DNA of 64,000 nucleotides, taken from Methylobacterium durans (GTDB lineage: Bacteria; Pseudomonadota; Alphaproteobacteria; Rhizobiales; Beijerinckiaceae). Below the pieces are notes generated by a model that saw only the letters and a program-made list of their open reading frames with translations, was not told where the DNA came from and did no database searches. The position numbers and the translations under genes were made by a program. Below, one piece after another: positions 37,050 through 46,096 of the stretch (the stretch's first letter is position 1; the number at the start of each line of letters is the position of its first letter). The stretch is from NCBI RefSeq assembly GCF_003173715.1, contig NZ_CP029550.1:6092001-6156000 (forward strand). Direction: 5' to 3'.

Positions 37050-38444
37050 TCAGTTGGTTCTTTGTCCCTCTAACGTTGGGATGTGATCCATCGGGTTATC
37101 GGTAACCAAGCCCATCCGCCGTTCGATCTGCTCGGCGAGCGGCTTCACCAAGTAGCTGATGACCGTTCGGTCGCCGATGTTCATGTGCGCCTCGACAGGT
37201 AGGCCGGGTAGCAAGCGGGTCTTGCCGAGCAGTTCCTCCTGGCCCTCGGACGGACGGATGCGCACTGTGTAGTAGGGCGCACCTGTCTTCTGATCTTGGC
37301 TGACGTCCGCGGCGATCCGCATCACGCTGCCACTGATCTCAGGTGTCTGCGATTGGTTCACGTTGGGAAAGCGCAGCGAGGCAAGCTGTCCGGCTTTCAC
37401 GTAGGCAATATCCTGCGGTTGGACTTGGACCTCTACGACCCTCTGATCGGCAGAGGGCACGATCAGCATCGCCGGCTCGTTCGGGGTCACAAGGCCGCCG
37501 ATCGTGTGCACCTTCAGCTCCTGCACGAAGCCGTCCTGAGGCGCGCGCAGCTCGACGCGCTTCAGCCGATCCTCGGCCGCCACCCGCTTCTCAAAATTTT
37601 CGGACCAGCGGCTCCGGATCTCCGCCAGATCTTTGCCCACCTCCGTGCGCATGTCCCCGTCCACCTGCAGGATCTGCAGCTCCGTCTCGGCGACTTTGCC
37701 TTTCGCCTTGGCAATGGTCGACACGAGCGCGCCGCGCTCGCCCAACAGACCTACGGAAGTGCGCTCTAACGTGTTCAGCTTCGCGAACTGCACCAGGTTC
37801 TGAGAATAGAGATCGCGAACCCCTTTCAGCTCATCGTTGATCAGCGAGATCTCGCGGGTCTTGGCGGCAACCTGCTTCTCAACCCCGCCGATCTCTTCAT
37901 GCAGCTGTGCAACGCGTTCGCGCAGCTGGGCCTTCTGGCCCTCCCGCGCGGCAACCCGTGCCTTGAAGAGCCGCGTCTCACCCTCGATCAGGTGCCGGAC
38001 GGTGGGATCGCTCGTGGCGCGCGCCAGGAGCTCGTCCGGAAAGGTGATGCTGGCCGCGCCATCCCTTTCCGCCTCCTCCCGGGCCTGCCGTGCCGAAAGC
38101 TCGTCCAGCGCCTTGCGGACCATGTCGAGTTCGGCGCGGGTCTGGGTTTCGTCGAGCCGGATCAGCACCTGCCCCGCCGTTACGCGCGCGCCTTCGCGGA
38201 CCAGCAACTCGCCGACGACGCCGCCTGTCGGGTGCTGAACCTTCTTCACATCGCTTTCGACGACGATACGGCCTGACGCGATCACGGCCCCCGAAATGGT
38301 CGAGACCGCGGCAAGGCTGGCGGTCGCAACTAGAAGGGCACATGCACTCAAGCCGATCATGAGATGTTTGCGGATCGAGCTATTTGCCGAGGCTGACGGC
38401 CGCCGCGGCTTCTCTTCCGTCCCACCGAATTGCCCGATCGCCAT
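37050..38444 (-). CDS. HlyD-family type I secretion periplasmic adaptor
   Basis: A 464-residue membrane fusion protein that would join an inner-membrane ABC exporter to an outer-membrane channel. One N-terminal membrane helix (LMIGLSACALLVATASLAAV) is followed by lipoyl-half motif VESDVKKVQHPTGGVVGELL, VREGARVTAGQVLIRLDETQ, a long coiled coil (residues ~110-300), the second lipoyl half (RVELRAPQDGFVQELKVHTI) and the beta-barrel (GLVTPNEPAMLIVPSADQ, APYYTVRI). This is the PrtE/LapC type (HlyD, TIGR01843-like). No ABC transporter is adjacent. RTX/DUF4214 proteins a few kilobases away are candidate substrates. Confidence 0.9.
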   Translation of the reverse strand: MAIGQFGGTEEKPRRPSASANSSIRKHLMIGLSACALLVATASLAAVSTISGAVIASGRIVVESDVKKVQHPTGGVVGELLVREGARVTAGQVLIRLDETQTRAELDMVRKALDELSARQAREEAERDGAASITFPDELLARATSDPTVRHLIEGETRLFKARVAAREGQKAQLRERVAQLHEEIGGVEKQVAAKTREISLINDELKGVRDLYSQNLVQFAKLNTLERTSVGLLGERGALVSTIAKAKGKVAETELQILQVDGDMRTEVGKDLAEIRSRWSENFEKRVAAEDRLKRVELRAPQDGFVQELKVHTIGGLVTPNEPAMLIVPSADQRVVEVQVQPQDIAYVKAGQLASLRFPNVNQSQTPEISGSVMRIAADVSQDQKTGAPYYTVRIRPSEGQEELLGKTRLLPGLPVEAHMNIGDRTVISYLVKPLAEQIERRMGLVTDNPMDHIPTLEGQRTN

Positions 38445-38590
38445 CGCCTGTCCTCAGAAGCACGATTGCCTACCCTAGAGCCAATCCGGGCTTCATCAAA
38501 TCGCACTTAGCCAAAATCGCGGAAGGCACATTGGGGCTATAGGCCTTCGCGATCTGAGCCGCGGTGTGAATTTCTGTAGTTTTCTTGCTG

Positions 38591-38623
38591 AAAACACCCC
38601 GCGAGCCGTGAAGCTGCGGGGCT
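38591..38623 (-). repeat. Palindromic repeat, GCCCCGC type
   Basis: AAAACACCCCGCGAGCC, loop, then GCTGCGGGGCTG. It is located immediately downstream of the minus-strand gene ending at 38647 and is oriented as its terminator. Confidence 0.6.
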
Positions 38624-38646
38624 GATGCCTTCAGAGGAGCCGGGTC

Positions 38647-38823
38647 CTAGCGCCCAGCCTGTTGAGCGAGCCGCATCGCCCGCAGGCGCTCGGTCTTGTC
38701 GTCGCGTGCTCGCTGCTGTTCCTCGATCTCTGCCCAGACTTCCTGGGCAACGCGCTGGCGATCGGCGGTTCGTGCAGCTCTGGTCTCCGCGCGGTCGACG
38801 ACGTGGCTTGGCCTGTCAGGCAT
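38647..38823 (-). CDS. Small helical hypothetical protein
   Basis: A 58-residue charged protein: MPDRPSHVVDRAETRAARTA, DRQRVAQEVWAEIEEQQRAR, DKTERLRAMRLAQQAGR, probably a single long helix. AGGAGATCCG precedes ATG 38823, which is favoured over the upstream in-frame start. Confidence 0.58.
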   Translation of the reverse strand: MPDRPSHVVDRAETRAARTADRQRVAQEVWAEIEEQQRARDDKTERLRAMRLAQQAGR

Positions 38824-38940
38824 CGGATCTCCTGCGTTCGACACCAGAAGAGATAGTGCGTTGTCAGCAAAAGGTTCGCGGCGGCTGGCCGATCAGGTTT
38901 GCCGCGCGTTGCCCTTCGCGCCCTTGGACGGAGAGCCGCA

Positions 38941-39156
38941 ATGTCTGCGATGAAAATCCTCGCCCACATCCGGACGGAAGAGGTGCCCGGCGGATATCAG
39001 ATCACCATGGAGACCGATGACGGCCAGGTCACTCGGGTGTTCGCGACTGAAAATCAGGTGAGCGACCTCGCCGACGAACTCGACGAGCTTCTCGACGATG
39101 ATGAGGTCGAGTTCACTCCGGAACAGAAACACGTCGACGAGGAGGAGTTGTCCTGA
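38941..39156 (+). CDS. Small acidic conserved hypothetical protein
   Basis: A 71-residue acidic protein: MSAMKILAHIRTEEVPGGYQ, ITMETDDGQVTRVFATENQV, then an Asp/Glu-rich helix (DLADELDELLDDDEVEF). GGAGAGCCGCA lies before ATG 38941. The function is unknown. Confidence 0.6.
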   Translation: MSAMKILAHIRTEEVPGGYQITMETDDGQVTRVFATENQVSDLADELDELLDDDEVEFTPEQKHVDEEELS

Positions 39157-39200
39157 GGGATGTGCTCGCGTCAGCTGCAAGTCTTGGCCCTAAGGGTCCT

Positions 39201-39620
39201 TTAAGCCAGGGGCCCAACGGGGCGAGCCGGTCCAGAAGAATCTGACGCTCTTGCAACACCCCTATCCCTCGTCGGACCGTGCGAGCCAGCAGGACGAGCT
39301 TCACCTGCTGGACCAGAAGGGCCACTAGGCCTGTAGGTGCCGGGCGGTCCTTGATCTCTCCGATCTCCATCAGTGCCCTGCGAACCTGCCACACCAGCGG
39401 CGCCAGCCGAGCCCCGAGGACCTGTCGCGCCAGCTGGCCCTTGTGAGCCCGGTGGGCCGGGTTCGCCTGATAGGCCCGGTGGACCCGCTGCGCCTGGCTT
39501 TCCTGCCGATCCAGGAGAGCCCGCAGGTCTGCCGTTTCCCTGATGTTCGGCAGGTCCCGCATGGCTTTGCTCGCCCTTCTGCCGCGTAGCTCTACCGACC
39601 CAACGTTGCCTGAGGGTCAT
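39201..39620 (-). pseudogene. Decaying collagen-like gene
   Basis: The first half has regular Gly-X-Y triplets (GKPGAAGPPGLSGEPGPPGS, GPAGATGPRGSAGAAGVAGS). In the last 18 triplets, seven have Arg or Asp instead of Gly (for example RDQ, RPS, RPA, RDR, DSS), which would break a triple helix. There is no signal peptide or N-terminal domain, and collagen-like coding continues in a shifted frame beyond the stop (LKGPLGPRL). These signs point to a remnant. It is unlinked to the collagen-like gene at 29.9-30.5 kb. Confidence 0.65.
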
Positions 39621-39648
39621 TGTTCACCCGGTGAGCAGGCTTGCACAA

Positions 39649-39683
39649 GAAAGCCCGCCGCGGCAGAGGGGTGTCGGGCGGGC
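39649..39683 (-). repeat. Palindromic repeat, GCCCGCCGC type
   Basis: AAGAAAGCCCGCCGCGGC, loop, GTCGGGCGGGCT: a GC hairpin with an A-rich left side, one of the second palindrome class. Confidence 0.55.
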
Positions 39684-39741
39684 TCGAGTTAGAGCGATCG
39701 GGATCGGCTCCAACGGCTCAGATGGTGTGGCGGTCGAAACG

Positions 39742-39773
39742 AAAAGCCCCGCGAGCCTAAGGCTGCGGAGCTG
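39742..39773 (-). repeat. Palindromic repeat, GCCCCGC type
   Basis: AAAAGCCCCGCGAGCC, loop, GGCTGCGGAGCTG. It lies only 70 bases from another palindrome, in DNA with no supported gene. Confidence 0.55.
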
Positions 39774-39926
39774 AAGGTAGGGTCTCTGAGAGTTCGGCCC
39801 CGCCGACGTCGGTTGAGAAGGCAGGCCTCCGCCGGCGGAGTCATATCCGGAGCGGGGGCTTCGGACCCCATTAGACTGATCCTGAGTGGCACATGTCGCA
39901 TTCGCCTTTGTGGGGTGCGAAGCGCA

Positions 39927-39960
39927 CAAAAAATGCCCGCCACGGCGGACCGGGCGGGCT
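39927..39960 (-). terminator. Terminator-like palindrome after the glycine-rich gene
   Basis: AAAAAATGCCCGCC, loop, GGCGGACCGGGCGGGCT; on the minus strand this is a hairpin with a T run about 20 bases beyond the glycine-rich gene stop at 39981. Confidence 0.6.
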
Positions 39961-39980
39961 CCTTGTTCGATGGCTATGCC

Positions 39981-40354
39981 TTAGTAGCCATAGCCGTTGC
40001 AGTTGCCGTAGGCGTCATACCCGTAGGCGCAGCCACCACCGTAGTAGCTGCCGAGGCCATAGCCCGCCCCAAGACCCAGGCCGAGGCCAACTGCACCGTA
40101 GCCAAGGCCACGACCGTAATATCCGCGGCCGCGATAGCCGCCCGCAAAGCCCCGCCCTGCGATGCCGCGACCGGCAATTGCGCCACCGCCACCGCGGAAG
40201 CCCCGCCCCCAGCGAACCCACCGCCACGGAACCCGCCACCGCCGCCGTGGAACCCTCCACCGCCACCACGGAAGCCTCCGCGGGCGTCAGCGGTGGCCGG
40301 GATCATGGCTAGGGCGCCAGCCATGGTCGCAGAAGCCAACAGGATGCGTTTCAT
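39981..40354 (-). pseudogene. Secreted Gly/Tyr-rich protein, frameshifted
   Basis: From ATG 40354 there is a signal peptide (MKRILLASATMAGALAMIPA then TADA) followed by GGFRGGGGGFHGGGGG. After GGGFAGGG the annotated frame becomes Ala/Val-rich. Adding one base to the C4-G-C5 tract at 40201-40210 restores a Gly/Tyr-rich tail (FAGGYRGRGYYGRGLGYG, ending CNGYGY) and a TAA at 39981. Small secreted Gly/Tyr-rich proteins of this type are frequent in Rhizobiales. The defect is consistent with a sequencing error. Confidence 0.7.
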
Positions 40355-40548
40355 CGAGATCACCAATGTCTGGAGGAACCCACCTCCAGAGCGAACGCGG
40401 CTGAACCTGCAACGTTCGCGCGTCAAATCGTACTGAAAGTTATCTCGTGGCTGGCCAGCTGCGCGCCTTGGTCGGTCTTACTCCCCCACTTCCCGGCTCC
40501 TCGCCATTCTCCTCTATGAAGATGGTGCCTGCTCCCGCACCGCGGACG

Positions 40549-40579
40549 AAAAGCCCCGCGAGCCTGGGGCTGCGGGGCC
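40549..40579 (-). repeat. Palindromic repeat, GCCCCGC type
   Basis: AAAAGCCCCGCGAGCC, loop, GGGCTGCGGGGC. No gene on either strand ends close by. Confidence 0.55.
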
Positions 40580-40734
40580 GACGATGTGCAGCGGGGAGAC
40601 TTCAGAGGCGGCCCTGCCAGCGGGGCCCCCCGGAGGGCGCTAGCAGGGCCGTGCTGGGGATGGCTAATCTCCAGCCCCGCCATCCTCGCACCTCACGACG
40701 GTTCGCAAACTCACCCAGGTGAAGCGCGGCAAGA

Positions 40735-40764
40735 GAAAGCCCCGCGAGCCATAGGCTACGGGGC
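40735..40764 (-). terminator. Terminator-like palindrome after the gene at 40785
   Basis: GAAAGCCCCGCGAGCC, loop, GGCTACGGGGC, about 20 bases past the stop of the minus-strand secreted-protein gene, and correctly oriented for it. Confidence 0.6.
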
Positions 40765-40784
40765 CGACCGTTTGGCGCTCGCGT

Positions 40785-41051
40785 CTACTTCTTCTTCGAG
40801 TCTGGGCGCTCACCCGGGCCAGGCGGATTCGTCGGATCGGCTCGGCCGCCGGGTTGGCCTGCTACACCAGGCGCTCCGCCACCGACGTTCGCACCCGGAG
40901 CTGTGCCGGTCGTGTGCGGATCGTGTTGAGCCTTATCCGCCGCTGACTTGCCGGCTCCTGCTCCTGAGGATGTTCCTTCAGCAGCAAAACTGGTCGAGCT
41001 GAGAGCCAGCATGGCTCCGGCACATATGCTAAGGATTGCTACGCTTTTCAT
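40785..41051 (-). CDS. Small secreted hypothetical protein
   Basis: An 88-residue protein with a signal peptide (MKSVAILSICAGAMLALSST then SFAA) and a disordered Gly/Pro/Asp-rich mature part (GANVGGGAPGVAGQPGG, PPGPGERPDSKKK). GGGGAG precedes ATG 41051. The function is unknown. Confidence 0.65.
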   Translation of the reverse strand: MKSVAILSICAGAMLALSSTSFAAEGTSSGAGAGKSAADKAQHDPHTTGTAPGANVGGGAPGVAGQPGGRADPTNPPGPGERPDSKKK

Positions 41052-41152
41052 AGGGTGTACTCCCCATGACACTGGACTGGCGCTGAGCTGTTCCGCTCAG
41101 GCCTCTAGAACTAACGTGAGTTATCGTCAGCGGCTCCAGGCGCTCAGGCGCG

Positions 41153-41222
41153 AAAATGCCCGCCGCGGCGAACCGGGCGGGCTGCAATAAAAAGCCCCGC
41201 GCGCCCTGAAACCGCAGGGCTG
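41153..41222 (-). repeat. Two adjacent palindromic repeats
   Basis: One GCCCGCCGCGGC palindrome (about 41153-41182) is followed after a few bases by an AAAAAGCCCCGCGCGCC palindrome (about 41188-41222). Both have A-rich left sides, the same orientation as all other copies. Confidence 0.6.
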
Positions 41223-41382
41223 AGCAACGTGGCAGGTGGGAAGGGCGGCCCCGCCGGCGTTGGGAACCCGGAGGGATGCCAGCGAGGCCGCGCTGGAGAC
41301 GGCGCTCCAGCGACCTCACAATGGCTGGGAGCTGCTGCACCGCATTCACGCAGATCAAAGGCAGAAGAGCCGACTTGATCCG

Positions 41383-41640
41383 TCAACTGATCGCCCAAGG
41401 CAGGACGCTCTCGGTGGACGTTTCGGGCCGAGCGTCCCGCATTAGGGACCAGATCGTCGATCCGTCGTTCGTCGACAGGATGGCGGATTCAAGCGTCATG
41501 TCCGGCTGGTCGGCGCTCAACAGACGTGCTTCCTGGATCGCGCCCTTGATGTCGCTCGCTTCGAACCTCTGGGCGTCAATGGCGAGCCCGGATTGACCGT
41601 TCGTGAAGCGATAGGCGCAGCGCAGATGGTAGAGAGGCAT
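41383..41640 (-). CDS. Small conserved hypothetical protein
   Basis: An 85-residue alpha/beta protein: MPLYHLRCAYRFTNGQSGLA, FEASDIKGAIQEARLLSADQ, LESAILSTNDGSTIWSLMRD. The strand-helix-strand order recalls DUF6894-type small proteins, but the match is loose. Confidence 0.55.
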   Translation of the reverse strand: MPLYHLRCAYRFTNGQSGLAIDAQRFEASDIKGAIQEARLLSADQPDMTLESAILSTNDGSTIWSLMRDARPETSTESVLPWAIS

Positions 41641-41729
41641 CGACTCCAGACCGGTGGCCTTTCCGCGGCCGAGCTACCTGCTTATCGAGATCTGGCACGG
41701 GTTGCGAGCGAACGTTCTCCGAACGCGAC

Positions 41730-41771
41730 CGAGCCCGCCGCGGCGGTGGGAATGATGCCGGGCGGGCTCGG
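41730..41771 (-). repeat. Palindromic repeat, GCCCGCCGC type
   Basis: CGAGCCCGCCGCGGCGG, loop, GCCGGGCGGGCTCGG: the longest arms of this class, lacking a marked A or T run. Confidence 0.5.
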
Positions 41772-41826
41772 GTGAGAACGACCTTGGGGGTGCTCTCGCC
41801 GAGAGGGTGGCACGGATCGCGGGCAT

Positions 41827-41860
41827 GAAAAAGCCCCGCTCGGCGCGGGCCAACGGGGCT
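41827..41860 (-). terminator. Rho-independent terminator of the DUF4214/PPC gene
   Basis: On the minus strand: AGCCCCGTTGGCC, then CGCGCCGAGCGGGGCT followed by TTTT. It lies 26 bases beyond the stop of the gene at 41886. Confidence 0.75.
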
Positions 41861-41885
41861 GGAAGTAGTTTCGCAATCGACAGAG

Positions 41886-43685
41886 CTAGGCGAGCTGCCA
41901 GCCGAGTTCGATCTGGTTGAGGTGCACGCTATGAGACTCCGCACTGTCCGAGAGCAGGACGGCGAGATCAGCCCGTGACGTGCCTCCGTTTAGTAGGTTC
42001 GTCCAGTACACCTTGCCGTCGGCGTCCGCCGCTCGGCCGAGCGCGTTGTCGTAGAGAGCATCCACGTAAGCGCCGTTCTGCATGCTGCCGTACTTCGACA
42101 CATTCTCCGACGTGCCGAGAAACGCCTTCGCCAGATCGCTGATGGTGCCCCCGGTCTCGAGTTGGTTCGCCCAGTACTGGAGGCCACCGGCGTCGGGCGC
42201 GCGATCGAGCATGGTGTAGTAGAGTCGCGCCACGTCTGCGGCCTGCTTGTCGGTCACGAAGACGCTGGCATCGAACACCGGCTTGAGGTTACCGAGGTGT
42301 TCGGCTGAGAACACGAAGCCGTTCGCCACGTCGATGCGCGCAGCGCCGCCATTCAGCTGGCCCGTCCAGTAGTCGAGCCCGCCTGTGTCTGCCTCGCGGT
42401 GCAGAGTGGCTTGGTAGAGCTGGCCCACGAACTCGCCATTACCGAGCGCGCCTGCCCGCGCCTGCCCCTCAGGAGAGTCAAGGAACAGCTGGCCGAGGTC
42501 GCGTGCCGTGACCCCGTGTTCCAGGCGGTCGGCCCAGTACTCTAGACCGAGCGCGTCAGGTGCTCGGCCCAGCAATCCGTCGTATAATACGTAGACTTGG
42601 CCGCCAACGTCAGCTGCATTCGTGGCAAAATGGCCGAACGCGGAGGGTTGGGACACGACAGTCTGGTAATTTGTTGCTGATATCGTGTAGGAACCTGTCG
42701 TGTTCAGAAAGCCGCCAGCCTCAAGAAGATAGGGTCCGGCAGCTGGTGCGGTGAATATAATTTGAGAGTTGACATTCCCGCCACCATTGTCGTCGAAAGC
42801 GAGCTGATTTCCAGTGGAATCGAGCAATCTCAGAACTGGATCTAGTGGCGCTGAAGTGCCAATTAGTTCGAATTTGTATGCCTGTCCCTGAATTAAATTA
42901 AGTGAGTAAATGTCTTTCTCTAACGCTGCACTAACTGACCCCTGAATCGCACTGGACGCCCCGATCCCCAATACACCGTCTGGATGTGAGAGCTTCCAAG
43001 TTTGCCTTATGGCCGCGAGCTCGTTCGCATCAAACGCGCCATTAAAGAAGATCAGGTTCAAGGTAGTGTCATCAGATCCCTCAAGATCCCGTCTGTGGAA
43101 ACTGAAATTTCCCCAGTTATAATTACCTGGCGCAATTGCTCCATCGAGAAAAATCCAATTTGGGCTAGTTGCAATATTTCCTGGTTGTGCGCCAGGAAAC
43201 GGACCAACCGCCGTTGTTACAGTTAAATTTGGGAACTCACCGGCATCAATTAGCGGACTGCCGGAAGGATGGAAATGTGTGTAGATTGTATGAAAAGCAT
43301 TTGGTGTATTCGGAAACTGGTCGCTATTGCCTGCTAAATAAAAAGCCATAGTATCGTTAGAGGGCGGATTTCTCAAAGTTATTCCGAGATTGTTGTGAAA
43401 ATTGATACCGATCAACCCTCGCAGTCCGTTTGCTGACTCAACCGTCGGGGGCGTGTTTGTTGGGTCATCGGGATCAATTTCATGCATGCCAATAGTTATT
43501 ATGCCATGATAATCCGCTCCAAATAGCAGATCAGGACTAAGATTGTAGTCGAATATAAGTGGTTCCGAAACGCCATCTAGTCTGAAATTATCCACTAAAT
43601 TGCCTTGCCTTAATGTCACTTGGTCTGGCAAGGTGAATGTCCAAGCGCCACCATTAACATCAATCACATTTCTGGTGTAAGACAT
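41886..43685 (-). CDS. Extracellular protein with PPC-like and DUF4214 domains
   Basis: A 599-residue protein without a Sec signal. The N-terminal ~260 residues are beta-rich and of unknown family (AWTFTLPDQVTLRQGNLVDN, HTIYTHFHPSGSPLIDAGEF). A PPC-like domain follows (EKDIYSLNLIQGQAYKFEL, DPVLRLLDSTGNQLAFDDNG). The C-terminal ~250 residues are DUF4214 repeats: VYVLYDGLLGRAPDALGLEY, LYQATLHREADTGGLDYWTG, LYYTMLDRAPDAGGLQYWAN, LYDNALGRAADADGKVYWTN. The C-terminus (SDSAESHSVHLNQIELGWQL) resembles that of the RTX protein next door and may be a type I secretion signal. The N-terminal part is clearly less GC-rich than the DUF4214 part. Confidence 0.82.
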   Translation of the reverse strand: MSYTRNVIDVNGGAWTFTLPDQVTLRQGNLVDNFRLDGVSEPLIFDYNLSPDLLFGADYHGIITIGMHEIDPDDPTNTPPTVESANGLRGLIGINFHNNLGITLRNPPSNDTMAFYLAGNSDQFPNTPNAFHTIYTHFHPSGSPLIDAGEFPNLTVTTAVGPFPGAQPGNIATSPNWIFLDGAIAPGNYNWGNFSFHRRDLEGSDDTTLNLIFFNGAFDANELAAIRQTWKLSHPDGVLGIGASSAIQGSVSAALEKDIYSLNLIQGQAYKFELIGTSAPLDPVLRLLDSTGNQLAFDDNGGGNVNSQIIFTAPAAGPYLLEAGGFLNTTGSYTISATNYQTVVSQPSAFGHFATNAADVGGQVYVLYDGLLGRAPDALGLEYWADRLEHGVTARDLGQLFLDSPEGQARAGALGNGEFVGQLYQATLHREADTGGLDYWTGQLNGGAARIDVANGFVFSAEHLGNLKPVFDASVFVTDKQAADVARLYYTMLDRAPDAGGLQYWANQLETGGTISDLAKAFLGTSENVSKYGSMQNGAYVDALYDNALGRAADADGKVYWTNLLNGGTSRADLAVLLSDSAESHSVHLNQIELGWQLA

Positions 43686-44181
43686 TTTCGCCTCCCGTTG
43701 GACATTGCTCGGCGATTTGTCAGACTAATCAATCCATCTGACCTCATGTATAGCTTCCAGCCGCGCGTGATTTTTCTCCTAGGCGCGAGCGGAACTAAAC
43801 GATTCCATTCTCGTTTGCGCAAAAGCGACAAACGCTGGTCCACGGCCGCAGGTGTTTTCAGCGCGTTATTTCTATGACATAACAATGAAGCAACACGCAA
43901 AGTATCAAGCGTACTGAAATTTGCGCATCCAAAATATGCGAACACGGCCGAGGTTCACCTCCGCGTCAGATAAGATCTGCGGATGGTTGGCGCGTGAGTT
44001 GTAGGCCAAGCTCGGCGTCTTAGACAGTGCTGCTACCGCCGTCCGGCTGCATCCAGCTGTATCCGTAAACGCCTGCCAAGTTGTGCTGCGGTGAAAGATA
44101 TCGTCGCTGGAAAGTGTCTCAGTGGGTGAGAGCCTGGGCTGACGCGGGCGCACGCCCTCCCTCGCTAGCAAACAACCCGGC
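43686..44181. other. Intergenic stretch without supported genes
   Basis: A relatively AT-rich region upstream of the DUF4214/PPC gene, whose promoter it should contain. The open frames seen (for example minus 43905-44171) have no motifs or ribosome-binding sites. Confidence 0.5.
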
Positions 44182-44370
44182 CTACTCAGCGATTTCTACC
44201 CCGCCTAGCCATGTTTCGGCGGCTTCAAATGCGTGGAAATGACGCACGGGTTTCGTGAACGGCCGCGGGAGTGGCGGCGCCTCGTCTAGCAGCTCCAAGT
44301 ACCGGCCTCTCACGTCCCTGCCTCGAGTCATTTCCCAGACCACGCTGACGATGACCTCTCCATCGAGCAC
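44182..44370 (-). CDS. Small hypothetical protein, probably 5'-truncated
   Basis: The annotated frame gives 62 residues from a GTG (LDGEVIVSVVWEMTRGRDVR, then RHFHAFEAAETWLGGVEIAE). The same frame stays open upstream with sensible coding (DYGRPRTAYTLHRLAAGSYD) but without a start codon, so the natural 5' end is probably lost or frameshifted. No family is recognised. Confidence 0.45.
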   Translation of the reverse strand: MLDGEVIVSVVWEMTRGRDVRGRYLELLDEAPPLPRPFTKPVRHFHAFEAAETWLGGVEIAE

Positions 44371-44675
44371 AAGATCGTAGCTGCCGGCCGCGAGTCGGTG
44401 CAGTGTGTAGGCCGTCCTCGGCCTTCCATAGTCCTCTCTGATCGGCCGGCGCTTGACAGAACGAAGTCGGCACCGGGCGCACCGTAACGCAAGCGAAAAG
44501 GTCCACGAGCCGTGAGGCGGCGAGGCAAGGTGATGAGTGCGATATTCAAAGCGGCCCCACCAACAGTTTGCAAACCCAGATGAAGTCGGTGAGACCGCAC
44601 CGGAGGTGCTGATTCAGTGGCACCAGCGTGCTGGCTTGCGGCAATCAGACATTTACGCAGATGAAGCGCACCAAG

Positions 44676-44708
44676 AGAAAGCCCCGCGAACCGTGAGGTT
44701 GCGGGGCG
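44676..44708 (-). terminator. Rho-independent terminator of the RTX/DUF4214 gene
   Basis: On the minus strand: GCCCCGCAACC, loop, GGTTCGCGGGGC then TTTCTC. It lies 25 bases after the stop at 44733, and belongs to the dispersed palindrome family. Confidence 0.7.
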
Positions 44709-45055
44709 CTTTGGTAGGTTCTGAGCGTAGGCTCAGGCGAGCAGCCAACCTTGCTCAATCTCGCCCAAATGGAAGCTGCGAGACTCCGCGCTGTCGGAGA
44801 GCAGCACGGCCAGATCCGCGCGTGACGTGCCGCCATTCAGCTGGCCGGTCCAGTACTCCTGACCATCTGTTTCAGCGTGCCGGCCGAGCGCGTTCACATA
44901 CAGCGCGTCCACATAATCGGCGTTCGTCATGCTGCCGTACTTCGACGCGTTCTCTGGCGTGCCGAGGAACGCCCTGGCAAGGCCGCTGATCGATCCCCCG
45001 CTCTCAAGCTGATCGGCCCAGTACTTCAGGCCGCTGGCGTCGGGCGCGCGATCTA

Positions 45056-46096
45056 GAGCTGTTCCCGGTCAGGTAGCGACGGCCAAGTCGTCTTCGTAGC
45101 CGGCTGCGGCGAGGTAGTTGCGGCACTCCTGCGGGGTGAAGCACGAGAGGGCCTGCCGGATCGCTGCCCAGAGATCCGGGATGGTGCGGGCTGCTGCGCT
45201 GCGCAACAGGGCCTTGAGCTTGGCGAAGGCCTGCTCGATCGGGTTGAGATCGGGGCTGTAGGACGGCAGGTACATGAGCCTGGCCCCTGTGGCCTCGATC
45301 GCGGCCTGCACGCCGGCGACCTTGTGGGCTGGCAGGTTGTCCATGACGACGATGTCGCCCGGCTGCAGCACCGGGATTAGGGTCTCGGTGACGTAGCTGC
45401 GAAAGCGCCTGCCGTTGGTGGGACCGTCAAGAAGCGCGGTGGCGCACAGCCCACTCGTGCGCAGGGCGGCGGTGATGGTGGTGGTTTTGTAATGCCCCCA
45501 CGGCGCTGCGAGCCGGCAGCGCTCGCCGCGCGGGGCCCAACCGTAGCGTCGCGCCATGTTGGTGGCAGCCGCGGTCTCGTCCAAGAACACCAGCCGGTCC
45601 GGGTCGAGCTCGGGCTGGGCCTCGAACCACGCCTCGCGGGCCGCTCTTACGTCCGCGCGCTCCTGCTCAGCTGCGTGCGTCGCCCCTTTTTCCAGCTGAT
45701 CCCGTGCCGCTGGAAGAAGCGTGACAACCCGCTCGTGCTGGTCTGCACGCCCTGCTCGGCCAGTCGGTCGCGCAGCTCACGCAGGAAGAGGCGCGGCTCC
45801 TGCTTCGAGGTCGCCAGGATGAGCGCGGCATGCGCCTCAATCCGCTTCGAGGTGTGATCGCCGCCCATCGGCTTGGAGGCGAGTTGGCCCTCATTGCGGA
45901 AGCGCTCCGACCAGCGGCTGGCGCTCGACACGCTGACCCCGAAGCGAGCGGCGACGCGACGGCAGGAGGCACCCGCCGCCACGGCAGCCACGACACGCTC
46001 GCGCAGGTCCACAGACAACGGTGAAGGCATGGGCAAGCTCCTTCACCCGTCAACGTGCCAGCCGCCAACCCGTCTCAAGCGGCGCGGGATCTGCTC
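45056..46096 (-). mobile_element. IS630-family element, copy 1
   Basis: A 1041-bp element with inverted ends GAGCTGTTCCCGG and GAGCAGATCCCGC, flanked by TA on both sides (45054-45055, 46097-46098), the IS630/Tc1 target duplication. It interrupts the RTX/DUF4214 gene between Leu and Asp of YYTMLDRAPDA. All predicted ORFs are identical to those of copy 2 at 52941-53981. Confidence 0.92.
45069..46036 (-). CDS. IS630-family transposase, made by -1 frameshift (copy 1)
   Basis: The first frame (46036-45647) encodes the helix-turn-helix part, LSVDLRERVVAAVAAGASCR and RVAARFGVSVSSASRWSERF, ending shortly after SWKKGRRT. The second frame supplies the DDE domain: RLVFLDETAAATNMARRYGW (Asp), DIVVMDNLPAHKVAGVQ (Asp) and DLNPIEQAFAKLKALLR (Glu). 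The frames overlap at an A5G4 tract in the Lys-Lys-Gly codons, a good -1 slippery site, and the shifted frame is open across the join. Both frames are intact. Confidence 0.88.

Noticed and set aside
44225..44506. 93-codon minus ORF
   Set aside because: Out of frame with the better coding signal ending at 44182; low-quality composition.
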